The position numbers were made by a program, and so were the translations under genes. The notes under the pieces are model-generated. The model worked only from the letters and a program-made list of their open reading frames with translations, made no database searches and was not told where the DNA came from. Of a stretch of DNA of 47,236 nt, positions 1-7,826 are shown piece after piece (position 1 is the stretch's first letter; every line of letters begins with the position of its first letter). This DNA comes from Pseudonocardia sp. 73-21 (GTDB taxonomy: Bacteria > Actinomycetota > Actinomycetes > Mycobacteriales > Pseudonocardiaceae), in NCBI RefSeq assembly GCF_001899645.1, contig NZ_MKVV01000080.1, positions 1 through 47,236 of the forward strand, in the 5' to 3' direction.

Positions 1-67
1 CCACACCCTGCCGTCCCGGGCGTCCGGAACCTCCCGTCCCGAACATCAACAACCTTACGGAGCAACC

Positions 68-415
68 ATGACGGGTCGGTGGAACTGGCGCGTGGCCGCA
101 CGCTGCCGGGCGGACGACGCCGACGAGCTGTTCGTGGCCGGGGCGCTGCAGCGCGACGCGAAGCTGTTCTGCCGCACGTGCCCGGTGCGCACGGAGTGCC
201 TGGCCCACGCCCTCGACCAGCGCATCGAGTTCGGGGTGTGGGGCGGCATGACCGAGCGGGAGCGCCGGGCCCTGCTGCGCCGGCGACCCGACGTGGAGTC
301 GTGGTCGGAGCTGCTGCACGACGCCCGGGCCGCCCACTACGCGGGCTCGGCGGACGAGACGGCCGATCACCTGGCGGCGGAGCAGGAGGCCGAGGACCTG
401 TCGGAGTCCGCCTGA
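68..415 (+). CDS. whiB4: WhiB-family iron-sulfur transcriptional regulator, WhiB4-like
   Basis: This 115-residue protein is a WhiB-type redox-sensing regulator. The four cysteines expected to hold a [4Fe-4S] cluster are visible: C13, then C35, C38 and C44 in a CxxCxxxxxC arrangement, followed by the family's G-V-W-G-G turn at 56-60 and a basic stretch (RERRALLRRR) that would contact DNA or sigma factor. The ATG has a GGAG ribosome binding site about 6 nt upstream (59-62). It is followed, on the opposite strand, by two ArsA-like ATPases, the same neighbours that whiB4 (Rv3681c) has in M. tuberculosis. The family call is secure; the WhiB4 subtype rests mainly on gene order. Confidence 0.88.
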   Translation: MTGRWNWRVAARCRADDADELFVAGALQRDAKLFCRTCPVRTECLAHALDQRIEFGVWGGMTERERRALLRRRPDVESWSELLHDARAAHYAGSADETADHLAAEQEAEDLSESA

Positions 416-429
416 CCGTGCTCGACCGG

Positions 430-1584
430 CTACCGCGCGGAACGGAGCGCGGTGGCCTGCGGGTGCGGGCCACCGTCGGCCAGGCGGGTGCCGATCTCGC
501 GCAGCCCGTCCAGGTCCCCGACGTCGGCCACCACCGGCACGCTCGTCACCGCCACCGTCGGGTGGGCGCCGGTGAAGCGGGCCAGCAGGCTCTCCTCGCG
601 CCCGGCGAGGTCGACGCGGTCGGCGTGCAGGCGCAGCACGGCCGTGGCCAGCGGCGCGCCGCGCAGCTCGTCGGCCACGTTGCGGGCCTTCGACGCCGAG
701 AGCTCCGCCAGCACCGGGTGGGTGCGGTTGAGCACCAGCCCGGCCAGCGGCATCTCCTCCGCGGAGAGCCGGTCCACGAAGTAGGCGGCCTCGCGCAGCG
801 CGTCGGGCTCCGGTGCGGCCACCACCACGAACGCGGTGCCGGGCGAGCGCAGCAGCTCGTAGGTGGCGTTGGCGCGCTCGCGGAAGCCGCCGAACATCGT
901 GTCGAACGCCTGCACGAACGCCGACGCGTCGGTGAGCATCTGCCCGCCGATGATCGTGGAGACGGCCTTCGCGAACAGCGTGAACGCGCCGCCGACGAGC
1001 TTGCGCAGGCCGCGTCCACCGGCCCGGGCGGGCGAGGACAACAGGCGGATCATCCGGCCGTCGAGGAAGGTCGACATGCGCTGCGGGGCGTCGAGGAAGT
1101 CCAGCGCCGAGCGCGACGGCGGCGTGTCCACCACCACGAGGTCCCAGTCGCCGGTGGCCACCAGCTGGCCCAGCTTCTCCATGGCCATGTACTCCTGCGT
1201 TCCGGAGAACGAGGAGGAGATGGTCTGGTAGAAGGGGTTGGCGATGATCGCCTCGGCGCGGCCTGGCTCCGCGTGCGTCTGCACCATCTGGTCGAAGGTG
1301 CGGCGCATGTCGAGCATCATCGCGTGCAGGTCGCCGTCGACGGAGCTCACCGCGGCGGGCTCGTTGCCGAGGATCTGCAGGCCGAGGGCCTGCGCGAGGC
1401 GCTTGGCCGGGTCGATGGTGAGCACCACGGTGCGCCGGCCGCGCTCGGCGGCTCGCACGGCCAGCGCGGCCGAGGTGGTGGTCTTGCCCACCCCGCCCGA
1501 GCCGCAGCAGACGATCACGCGGGTGGTCGGGTCGTCGAGCAGCGCGTCGACGTCCAGGACGGCCGGCGTCTTCATGGCGTTCAT
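430..1584 (-). CDS. ArsA-like anion-transporting ATPase (Rv3680-like)
   Basis: This 384-residue P-loop ATPase of the ArsA/GET3 family is the second gene of a pair. The deviant Walker A motif GSGGVGKTT lies at residues 28-36, with the signature lysine used in dimeric ATPases, and VVVDTPPSRSALDF near 155 is the switch region. The start overlaps the stop of the upstream ATPase gene in an ATGA arrangement, so the two are probably translationally coupled; ATG codon 4 is an alternative start. The pair and its position beside whiB4 match Rv3679-Rv3680 of M. tuberculosis, where the two form a cytosolic ATPase complex linked to redox and metalloid handling. The transported or targeted substrate cannot be read from sequence. 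Confidence 0.88.
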   Translation of the reverse strand: MNAMKTPAVLDVDALLDDPTTRVIVCCGSGGVGKTTTSAALAVRAAERGRRTVVLTIDPAKRLAQALGLQILGNEPAAVSSVDGDLHAMMLDMRRTFDQMVQTHAEPGRAEAIIANPFYQTISSSFSGTQEYMAMEKLGQLVATGDWDLVVVDTPPSRSALDFLDAPQRMSTFLDGRMIRLLSSPARAGGRGLRKLVGGAFTLFAKAVSTIIGGQMLTDASAFVQAFDTMFGGFRERANATYELLRSPGTAFVVVAAPEPDALREAAYFVDRLSAEEMPLAGLVLNRTHPVLAELSASKARNVADELRGAPLATAVLRLHADRVDLAGREESLLARFTGAHPTVAVTSVPVVADVGDLDGLREIGTRLADGGPHPQATALRSAR

Positions 1585-2657
1585 GAGCGCGTCCCGCTTG
1601 AGGTCGTGAGCGGATATCCGGGTCCTGGCCCCGATTTCCGCTCACGGGCGGCGGAGCCGCCCACACCCTGCGCACACAACGTCTCGGCGAGTTCATAGAG
1701 CCCGCCGAGGTCGACGCCGCCGATCAGCCGGGGCAGCTCGAGGCGGGCCGGGGCCGCCGACGACGCGTCGAGGCGGGCGAGCGCCACCGCCTCCGCGTGC
1801 ACCCGCTGGGCGTGCTCGACGGTCTCGGCGACCAGCCCGTCGATCACGTCGGGGGTGAGGTCGAGACCGGCCGAGGCCAGGCTGGCGCGGATGCGCGCGG
1901 CGTCCACCCGGCCACCGGCCGCAGCGGCGACGGAACGGTCCGGCAGCCACTGCGGACGCACCTGGTTGGCGATGACCGCGCCCGGGCGCAGGCCGGCGGC
2001 CGCCAGCTCGTCGAGGGTCTCCAGCGTCTCGGTCACGGGCAGCTCCTCCAGCAGCGTCACGACGTGCACGGCGGTGAGCGGCGAGTGCAGCACCTCGACG
2101 ACGCCCTCGGCCTGGCTGTGGATGGGGCCGCTCTTCGCGAGGTCGGCCATCGCCTTCGTCACGTCGAGGAAGCTGACGACGCGGCCGGTGGGCGGCGCGT
2201 CGAGCACGACGGCGTCGTAGGCGGGGCGGCCGTCGGCGTCGCGGCGGTTGACGCACTCCTTGGCCTTGCCGGTGAGCAGCACGTCGCGTAGGCCGGGCGC
2301 GAGCGTGGTGGCGAACTCGATGGCGCCCATCCGGCGCAGCGCGTGACCGGCCATGCCGAGCCGGTAGAACATCTCGAAGTACTCCAGCAGCGCCGCCTCG
2401 CTGTCGACGGCCAGCGCGCGCACCTCCCCACCGCCGGGCGCCACGGCGATCTTGCGCTCCTCGTAGGGGAGCGGCGGGGTGTCGAACAGCTGGGCGATGC
2501 CCTGGCGGCCTTCCACCTCGATCAGCAACGTCCGCTTGCCACCCGTCGCGAGGGCCAGCGCGAGGGCGGCGGCGACGGTGGTCTTGCCGGTGCCCCCCTT
2601 GCCGGTGACGACGTGGAGGCGGGCGGCCGACAACTCTGCTGGCCAGGAAGGTGTCAC
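1581..2657 (-). CDS. ArsA-like ATPase (Rv3679-like), repeat-derived C-terminus
   Basis: This 358-residue ArsA/GET3-type ATPase has its deviant Walker A GKGGTGKTT at residues 19-27 and the switch sequence VVLDAPPTGRVVSFLD near 148-163. The start is GTG at 2655-2657, preceded by a -10-like TAACCT six bases upstream, so the message is probably leaderless. It is the first gene of the two-ATPase operon and overlaps the next gene by ATGA. The last 20 or so codons are odd: they run through a 40-nt palindrome (1606-1645) that belongs to a repeat family seen elsewhere in intergenic DNA, giving a low-complexity G/P/S/T tail. The family assignment is firm; the exact target is unknown. Confidence 0.87.
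   Translation of the reverse strand: MTPSWPAELSAARLHVVTGKGGTGKTTVAAALALALATGGKRTLLIEVEGRQGIAQLFDTPPLPYEERKIAVAPGGGEVRALAVDSEAALLEYFEMFYRLGMAGHALRRMGAIEFATTLAPGLRDVLLTGKAKECVNRRDADGRPAYDAVVLDAPPTGRVVSFLDVTKAMADLAKSGPIHSQAEGVVEVLHSPLTAVHVVTLLEELPVTETLETLDELAAAGLRPGAVIANQVRPQWLPDRSVAAAAGGRVDAARIRASLASAGLDLTPDVIDGLVAETVEHAQRVHAEAVALARLDASSAAPARLELPRLIGGVDLGGLYELAETLCAQGVGGSAARERKSGPGPGYPLTTSSGTRS
1606..1645. repeat. 40-nt palindrome, family A, inside a coding region
   Basis: The 5' arm GTGAGCGGATATCCGGG and 3' arm CCCCGATTTCCGCTCAC pair with two mismatches. It has the same 40-nt length and outer arms as the copies at 20065 and 24551, but lies inside the 3' end of the ArsA-like gene. A second hairpin (GGGCGGC/GCCGCCC) follows immediately. 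Confidence 0.75.
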
Positions 2658-2663
2658 CCCTTG

Positions 2664-2669
2664 AGGTTA
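2664..2669 (-). promoter_or_regulatory. -10 element of leaderless promoter for ArsA-like operon
   Basis: TAACCT on the minus strand lies exactly 6 nt before the GTG start, leaving room for transcription to begin at the start codon. This is the common actinobacterial leaderless layout. No clear -35 was identified. Confidence 0.5.
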
Positions 2670-2715
2670 CGAGCCGGTAGCCATCCCGGCCGCCCGAACG
2701 GGATGAGGCGCTGGC

Positions 2716-2721
2716 TACAGT
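2716..2721 (+). promoter_or_regulatory. -10 element of leaderless promoter for DUF4177 gene
   Basis: TACAGT lies 8 nt before the ATG at 2730. There is no ribosome binding site between them, consistent with a leaderless transcript. Confidence 0.5.
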
Positions 2722-2729
2722 CCTTTCCC

Positions 2730-2903
2730 ATGAGCTCCCCGGCTGTGACCCAATGGGAATACCTCACCGCCCCGGTGTTGATCCACAGCACCCAGGCCAT
2801 CCTCAACAACTTCGGCCGTGACGGCTGGGAGCTGGTGGCCGTCACCACCGGCGCCAACAGCGACCAGCCCGTCGCCTGGTTCAAGCGGCCGAAGCAGCCA
2901 TGA
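2730..2903 (+). CDS. Small DUF4177-family protein (Rv3678A-like)
   Basis: A 57-residue protein whose pattern W-E-Y ... LNNFGRDGWELVAV ... AWFKRP is the DUF4177 signature, a short beta-alpha-beta fold of unknown function. It starts with ATG at 2730, 8 nt after a -10-like TACAGT. Its TGA overlaps the ATG of the RidA-like gene (ATGA at 2900-2903), so the two are likely translated together. A protein of this size sits in the same place between the ArsA-like pair and RidA in M. tuberculosis. No biochemical role can be inferred. Confidence 0.82.
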   Translation: MSSPAVTQWEYLTAPVLIHSTQAILNNFGRDGWELVAVTTGANSDQPVAWFKRPKQP

Positions 2904-3361
2904 GCACCCCCACCGCGCGCCTGGCCGAGCTGGGCATCACGCTCCCCGCCGTCGCCGCGCCCGCGGGCGCCTACATCCCCGCGAAGCAGACCGGCACGCT
3001 CGTGTTCACCGCGGGTCAGGTGCCGTTCGTCGACGGGAAACTCGCCGTCACGGGCAAGGTCGGGGCCGAGGTCGACGTCGACACCGCCTACCAGCTGGCC
3101 CGCACCTGCGTCCTCAACGCGCTGGCCGCGATCGACGAGCTGGTCGGCCTGGACGCCGTCACCGGTGTCGTCAAGGTCGTCGGGTTCGTGGCGTCGGCGC
3201 CCGGGTTCACCGGCCAGCCCGGCGTGATCAACGGTGCGTCGGACGTGCTCGGGGAGATCTTCGGCGACGCCGGGAAGCACGCCCGCTCGGCCGTCGGCGT
3301 GGCGGAGCTGCCCATCGGTGCGCCGGTGGAAGTGGAGCTGATCGTCGAGGTCGCGGGGTGA
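2900..3361 (+). CDS. RidA/YjgF-like protein (Rv3678c-like)
   Basis: This 153-residue protein belongs to the RidA/YjgF/UK114 superfamily: the sequence VFTAGQVPFVDGKL (about 35-48), the helix pairing around ALAAIDELVGLDAVTGVVKVVGFVAS and the C-terminal LPIGAPVEVELIVEVAG are all typical. Canonical RidA deaminates reactive enamines and imines from amino-acid metabolism and has an arginine near the C-terminus (P-x-R-x). Here the corresponding region lacks that arginine, so this copy may belong to the larger Rid-like subgroup and may not share the activity. The ATG overlaps the DUF4177 gene and the stop overlaps the next gene's GTG, so it is the middle of a tight operon. Confidence 0.87.
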   Translation: MSTPTARLAELGITLPAVAAPAGAYIPAKQTGTLVFTAGQVPFVDGKLAVTGKVGAEVDVDTAYQLARTCVLNALAAIDELVGLDAVTGVVKVVGFVASAPGFTGQPGVINGASDVLGEIFGDAGKHARSAVGVAELPIGAPVEVELIVEVAG

Positions 3362-3993
3362 GCACCGCCGACGCGCTCTTCCCCGCGGAGGCGCAATCGG
3401 CACCCGCCCAGGCGTGCCACGAGCTGCTGGTCCGGCTCGCCGGGCGGCTGCCCGACGAGCTGCTCTGGCGCCTGCGCGACTGGCTCGCCGTCGACGCCCA
3501 CTCCTCCATCACCGCGATGCTGCCGCGCGAGCTGCTGCGCCACCGCGTCGCCCTCGACGACCACGAGCGTGATCTGCTGGTGGCCTCGGCCGGGACGTGG
3601 GGGGCGTCGGCCCGCCTCATGGACGCCGTGCTGCCGCTGCCGGCGCCCGAGGTCACCACGGCGGAGTTCCGCTCGGAACCCGACGTCGACCAGGCCGCGC
3701 TGAGCGTGCTGGCCGTGGTCCGCGGCCACCCGGGCTGCATCGAGCTGCGCCAGGCGTGGCGGGCCGGGACCCGTCGCGAACAGCGCATCGTCCTCGTGCA
3801 CGGCGGCGAGCGGCCGTGGCAGCTGGCCGGCACGCTCCAGCGCGTGCTGCGCGCCCACGGCGACCGCACACCGTGCGTGGAGGTTCTCCCGCCGCACGAC
3901 GAACCCCCCGCCTACCACCAGGCGGCCATCATCGGATCGGCCCCGCTGTGGCGGTCACCGGAGATGGCGACGGCGGCGTCGGCAGGAGCGTGA
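3358..3993 (+). CDS. Conserved actinobacterial protein of unknown function (paralogue 1)
   Basis: A 211-residue soluble protein with no motif I recognise. It starts with GTG at 3358, overlapping the RidA stop by 4 nt (GTGA). The N-terminal helical segment (HELLVRLAG ... DELLWRLRDWLAV) and a later segment (LVHGGERPWQLAGTLQRVL ... VEVLPP ... YHQAA) align with the N-terminal part of the next gene, so the two arose by tandem duplication. This copy lacks the long disordered tail of its partner. No signal peptide or membrane helix is visible. Function is unknown; operon position suggests cotranslation with RidA. Confidence 0.75.
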   Translation: MSTADALFPAEAQSAPAQACHELLVRLAGRLPDELLWRLRDWLAVDAHSSITAMLPRELLRHRVALDDHERDLLVASAGTWGASARLMDAVLPLPAPEVTTAEFRSEPDVDQAALSVLAVVRGHPGCIELRQAWRAGTRREQRIVLVHGGERPWQLAGTLQRVLRAHGDRTPCVEVLPPHDEPPAYHQAAIIGSAPLWRSPEMATAASAGA

Positions 3994-4016
3994 TGAGGGG
4001 CACCGGAGGAGGGCAC

Positions 4017-6092
4017 GTGGCCGAGACATCGGGATCATCCACACACGACCTGCTGCTCGCGATGGCCGGCCAGGTGGACGACGACCTGCTGGCCTGGGCG
4101 CGGGAGCTGGTGGCGGTGGGTGAGAACACCCGGGCCATCGCACTGGTCACGGCCGGCGTCACCGCCGACCGCACCTCCCTGCGGGCCGCCCTCCGGGCGA
4201 CGCTGGTCGCGGCGGCCCGCGCGGCGCACACCGATCTCGACGCCGGCAGCGCCCTCCCCGAGGCGTCCGACTCCGCGCTCGACCACCGCTTCGCCGCCGC
4301 CCCCCCGGGTGGCGACGACCGCGTCGCCGCGGCCGTGGGCGCCCTCCCGCCGCGGCTGCTCGACGGCGCCGAGGTGCGGCTGGCCTGGCGGCTGACGCCG
4401 GCCGGGTCCGCGCCCGGGCCGCTGCCGCACCCGGTCGTGCTGGTCGAGGTCGAGGCGGGTGGCCGCCCGGCCGACGTCCTGGCCTACCAGCTGTCCGTGG
4501 CCCTGGACCGGTCCGGGGTCGTGGCGTCGGTGGAGGTGCTGACCAGCGGGAACCCGCTCTCGGAGTACCACGCCGCCGCCCGCCGTGCGGCGCAGCGGAT
4601 CCACGAGGCATCGGCCACGGCGCCGCCCGTCGTCGCGCCGCCTGCGGCGCCGCCGGGCGAGCCCGTCGTCGAGCCCGTCGTCGAGCCCGTCGACGAGGCC
4701 ACTGCGCCCGAGCCGCGGCCGGAACCCGGGTACGCCGACCTGTGGGCCGCCGAGGGACCGTTCGCAGTGCCCGGCGAGCCGTCGGGGCCCGACGCGGCGG
4801 CCACCGACCCGACGGGCACCGTGGTCGGCGACATCACCCCCATCACCCCCGCCTCCCGGCCGCTGCCCCTGCGTCCCGCGCGGGACGCCGCCCCGGCCGG
4901 GCCCGAGTCCCGTCCCGCCCCCCGCCCGTTCGAACGCCGCCGCACCACCGTCACGCCGCTGACGCGGTCCTCGCTGCCGAGCCCCGTTCCGCTGGCCCGC
5001 CGTGACGGCACGAGGGTGCGCCCGCTGGTGCCTGTGCACGACGAGACGCCGGTGGACACCGCCGGGGACACGTCCGGAGCGGAGGCGACCGACCCGCAGC
5101 GGACCGTGCGCCCCGACGGCGGCGACGCCTACTCGTCCCTCGAACAGGGGCAGATCCCGGCGCTCGCCGACACCCCGATGTTCCGCTCGATGCAGGACCC
5201 CCTCAGCGGGCCGCTCAACGCGCCGCTGCTCGCCCCGCTGCTGGACCCCACCCCCTTCGACGAGCACGGCACACCCGTCGAGGACGAGGACGACGACCCG
5301 TTCGGCCTCCACGGCATCAGCCCGCTGGCCCCCGACCGCCCGATCGGCGTCACCGCGCCCGCGCCCGCCGAGGACCGGTGGGCGAACGAGTGGGCGTCGG
5401 GGGACTGGGCCGTGTCGCCGTCGGATCTGGACCGGTCGGGTCCGGACCGGTCGGGTCCGGACCGGTCGGCCCGGACGGTCGAGGACGAGCCCGGGTCCGA
5501 TCCCGGGTCCGACGTGGACGAGATCGACGCGCCGCGGCACCGGGCCGCCCACGGCCTCGCCGAGGCCCCCCCGGCGTCCGCGCCCCCGATTCCACTGTCG
5601 CCGCTCGCATCGCGGTTCACGGCGGAGTCCCCGATCGTCGCGCTGCCTCCGACCGGCCCGGCGGCGTCCGCGGTCCCGCCGGCTGCCGCCGCTCCGCAGC
5701 CCCCCGCCGCGGTGTCGCCCCCGACGTCACGGCCCCCGACCGGCCCACCGACTCCCGCCGCTCCCCGGTCACAGCTCGGATCGCCGGCGCCGAACTCGCC
5801 CCGGTCGTCCGGCCCCGATCGGGCACCGGCCGCCCCGGAACCGGCCCGTGAGGAGCAGGCCGCCGAGGGTCCGGGCCTCCGGCCCGACCCGGTGGCCCGG
5901 CTGAGCGACGCCGACCGCGAGCTGCTCGCCCGGCTGCAGGCCGAGCTCGGCTCCGGCACCCGGCCGCGCACCTCGCGTCGGGCCGGCGTGGCCGCCCCGA
6001 ACGGGAACGGGCAGAGCCGCACGGGGACGAACGGGAACGGGACGAACGGGAACGGCCCGGGGCGCCACGACCCGCCCGACCTCGCCGGCTGA
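4017..6092 (+). CDS. Unknown protein with long Pro-rich disordered tail (paralogue 2)
   Basis: This protein of about 691 residues has two parts. Residues 1 to about 200 are a folded region paralogous to the preceding gene (HDLLLAMAG ... DDLLAWARELVAV; LVEVEAGGRPADVLAYQLSVAL ... VEVLTSG ... YHAAA). The remaining roughly 490 residues are rich in P, A, D, E and R and almost certainly disordered, with internal repeats (EPVVEPVVEPVDE, three GPDRS units at about 5429-5470, and NGNG runs near the C-terminus). A short ordered segment, RLSDADRELLARLQAELGSG, lies near the end. I chose GTG 4017 because GGAGGAGGG lies 5 nt before it; GTG 3990 or ATG 3993, overlapping the upstream stop, are alternatives. 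Function is unknown. Confidence 0.7.
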   Translation: MAETSGSSTHDLLLAMAGQVDDDLLAWARELVAVGENTRAIALVTAGVTADRTSLRAALRATLVAAARAAHTDLDAGSALPEASDSALDHRFAAAPPGGDDRVAAAVGALPPRLLDGAEVRLAWRLTPAGSAPGPLPHPVVLVEVEAGGRPADVLAYQLSVALDRSGVVASVEVLTSGNPLSEYHAAARRAAQRIHEASATAPPVVAPPAAPPGEPVVEPVVEPVDEATAPEPRPEPGYADLWAAEGPFAVPGEPSGPDAAATDPTGTVVGDITPITPASRPLPLRPARDAAPAGPESRPAPRPFERRRTTVTPLTRSSLPSPVPLARRDGTRVRPLVPVHDETPVDTAGDTSGAEATDPQRTVRPDGGDAYSSLEQGQIPALADTPMFRSMQDPLSGPLNAPLLAPLLDPTPFDEHGTPVEDEDDDPFGLHGISPLAPDRPIGVTAPAPAEDRWANEWASGDWAVSPSDLDRSGPDRSGPDRSARTVEDEPGSDPGSDVDEIDAPRHRAAHGLAEAPPASAPPIPLSPLASRFTAESPIVALPPTGPAASAVPPAAAAPQPPAAVSPPTSRPPTGPPTPAAPRSQLGSPAPNSPRSSGPDRAPAAPEPAREEQAAEGPGLRPDPVARLSDADRELLARLQAELGSGTRPRTSRRAGVAAPNGNGQSRTGTNGNGTNGNGPGRHDPPDLAG
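5429..5470 (+). repeat. 15-bp tandem repeat encoding GPDRS units
   Basis: The unit GGACCGGTCGGGTCC repeats at 5429, 5444 and 5459 (the third is partial), encoding consecutive Gly-Pro-Asp-Arg-Ser units in the disordered tail. Each unit is itself palindromic, which favours expansion by slippage. Confidence 0.8.
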
Positions 6093-6096
6093 CGGA

Positions 6097-6993
6097 TCAG
6101 CCCACGACGGCCCGGACCTCGTCGAGGATCTCCTGCAGGCGCAGTCCGTGCGCCGCGTCCAGCGCCGGGGCCGGACCGGTGCCGCGGACCGCCGCCACGA
6201 GCTCGTCGAGCAGGTGGGCGTAGCTGGACGCGGCGTCCCAGACCCGGCCGGGCAGCCGGTGGACCCCGGCGCCGCCGAACACGGTGAACTCGCTCTCCGT
6301 CGGGTCCACGGGCAGCGCCAGGGACGTGATCACGGTGCTCGTGGCGCCCCCGGCGTGGGTGAGGCCGAAGCGCCAGAGATCGGGATCCGTGCGGTGGGCC
6401 CAGTCGACCCCCGTGACGGGCCCGAGCGCGGCGACGAGCAGGTCGACGAGGTGCGGGCCCACGTCGAGCAGCGCGCCCTGCTCCGCCCGCCACGGCGACG
6501 CCGCGAAGGGCCCACCGAGCAGCGCACCCGACAGCCACCGCGCCGAGCCCGTCGTGTCGACCCCCGGCGTCGACGGGATCCCCGCCAGCCAGCTCTGCAC
6601 GTCGGGGGCGTGGCGCAGCGTCAGCACGATCGACGAGTGGACGCCCGCCCGCGTGACGGCCTCGACCACCTCCCGGGCCCCGTCGAGCGTCTCCGCGAGC
6701 GGCTTCTCGCAGATCAGGTGGCGCCCGGCCGCCGCGGCGCGCACCACCAGCGCGCCCTGGACCAGCGGTGGCACGGCCAGCGCCACCACGTCGACGTCGG
6801 CGATCAGGGCGTCGAGATCGGCGTAGGCCGTGCTCCCGAGCGACGCGGCGAGCTCCGTGGCCTGCTCGGGGCGACGCGTCCACACGCCCGTCAGCGTGGT
6901 GGCGGGATGCGCCACGATCGCCGGTCCGTGCACTCCGCGGGCCCACGGCCCGCCCCCCACCAGCCCGACGCGCATGTGATCCACGACCGCCAT
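6097..6993 (-). CDS. Gfo/Idh/MocA-family NAD(P)-dependent oxidoreductase
   Basis: This 298-residue protein has an N-terminal Rossmann fold with VGLVGGGPWARG near residues 9-20 and the family's C-E-K-P motif at 95-98, where the lysine is the usual catalytic residue. The C-terminal half carries DVGPHLVDLL, typical of the alpha/beta substrate-binding domain. Family members oxidise or reduce sugars and related polyols; the substrate here is unknown. I chose ATG at 6991-6993 because a GAGG lies about 8 nt upstream; an internal ATG six codons later (6973-6975) is possible. The gene converges on the disordered-tail gene, with 4 bp between stops, and diverges from the NUDIX gene. Confidence 0.85.
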   Translation of the reverse strand: MAVVDHMRVGLVGGGPWARGVHGPAIVAHPATTLTGVWTRRPEQATELAASLGSTAYADLDALIADVDVVALAVPPLVQGALVVRAAAAGRHLICEKPLAETLDGAREVVEAVTRAGVHSSIVLTLRHAPDVQSWLAGIPSTPGVDTTGSARWLSGALLGGPFAASPWRAEQGALLDVGPHLVDLLVAALGPVTGVDWAHRTDPDLWRFGLTHAGGATSTVITSLALPVDPTESEFTVFGGAGVHRLPGRVWDAASSYAHLLDELVAAVRGTGPAPALDAAHGLRLQEILDEVRAVVG

Positions 6994-7010
6994 CCTGCCT
7001 CGCGGGGAGT

Positions 7011-7016
7011 TAGGGT
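7011..7016 (+). promoter_or_regulatory. -10 element of leaderless promoter for NUDIX gene
   Basis: TAGGGT is placed 6 nt before the GTG at 7023, with no ribosome binding site between. Confidence 0.5.
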
Positions 7017-7022
7017 CCGACT

Positions 7023-7826
7023 GTGCCCACCGAGACCGTCGTCCCGAAACCGGCGGCCACCGTGCTGCTGCTGCGCGACGATCCGAACCCCCCGCCCGGC
7101 CGCGCTCCGCTCCAGGTCTTCCTGCAGCGCCGGGTGGCCGGCATGGCCTTCGCGGGCGGCATGACGGTGTTCCCCGGCGGCGGCGTCGATCCCTCCGACC
7201 GGCCCGATCCGGCGCGGTGGAGCGGCCCGTCACCGGCGCAGTGGGGCGAACGGCTGGCGTGTGACGCGGAGATGGCCGGGGCGCTCGTCCACGCTGCGGT
7301 GCGGGAGACGTTCGAGGAGTGCGGCGTCCTGCTGGCCGGGCCCGGCCCGTCGCCCCACCACGAGCGGGAGGCGCTGGTGGCCCACCGCCGCACGCTCGGT
7401 GAGGTCCTGGCCGGGGCGCAGCTGACCCTGCACTCGGAGCTGCTGGCGGCGTGGTCGCGGTGGATCACGCCCGAGCAGTCGCCGAAGCGCTACGACACGG
7501 CGTTCTTCGTCGCGCGGGTGCCCGAGGGCCAGGAGGCCGACGCCCACACCACCGAGGCCGTCGAGGCCACGTGGTGGCACCCGGCCACCGCGCTCGAGCA
7601 CTGGGAGCGCGGCGACATGCAGCTGCTCGCGCCCACGTTCACGTCGCTGCGGGAGATCGCGGAGCACCCCGACGCCGCGTCGGTGCTGGCCGCGGCCACG
7701 CAACGCGTCATCACGCCGATCATCCCGATGGTGCGCCGCGAGGGCGACCAGGTGGTGGTCGTGCTGCCCGGCGACCCCGGGTTCGAGACCGCCGAGATGC
7801 ACCTGACGCCCGGGAGCCCCGGATGA
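7023..7826 (+). CDS. NUDIX hydrolase
   Basis: A 267-residue NUDIX-fold protein. The glycine-rich start FAGGMTVFPGGGVDPSD (about 42-58) and the helix AAVRETFEECGVLL (about 90-103) together form the Nudix box, interrupted by an insertion of about 30 residues, as in the larger peroxisomal or NUDT19-like group. The two glutamates of REtfEEcG should bind the metal. The start is GTG 7023, probably leaderless. Its stop overlaps the ATG of the metallo-beta-lactamase gene (ATGA at 7823-7826), so they form a two-gene hydrolase operon. The substrate, probably a nucleoside-diphosphate or CoA derivative, cannot be specified. Confidence 0.87.
   Translation: MPTETVVPKPAATVLLLRDDPNPPPGRAPLQVFLQRRVAGMAFAGGMTVFPGGGVDPSDRPDPARWSGPSPAQWGERLACDAEMAGALVHAAVRETFEECGVLLAGPGPSPHHEREALVAHRRTLGEVLAGAQLTLHSELLAAWSRWITPEQSPKRYDTAFFVARVPEGQEADAHTTEAVEATWWHPATALEHWERGDMQLLAPTFTSLREIAEHPDAASVLAAATQRVITPIIPMVRREGDQVVVVLPGDPGFETAEMHLTPGSPG

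Noticed and set aside
79..1698. Long open frame of 539 codons on the plus strand
   Set aside because: It is the shadow of whiB and the ArsA-like ATPases; its composition is Arg/Gly/Ala-rich with no recognisable motif.
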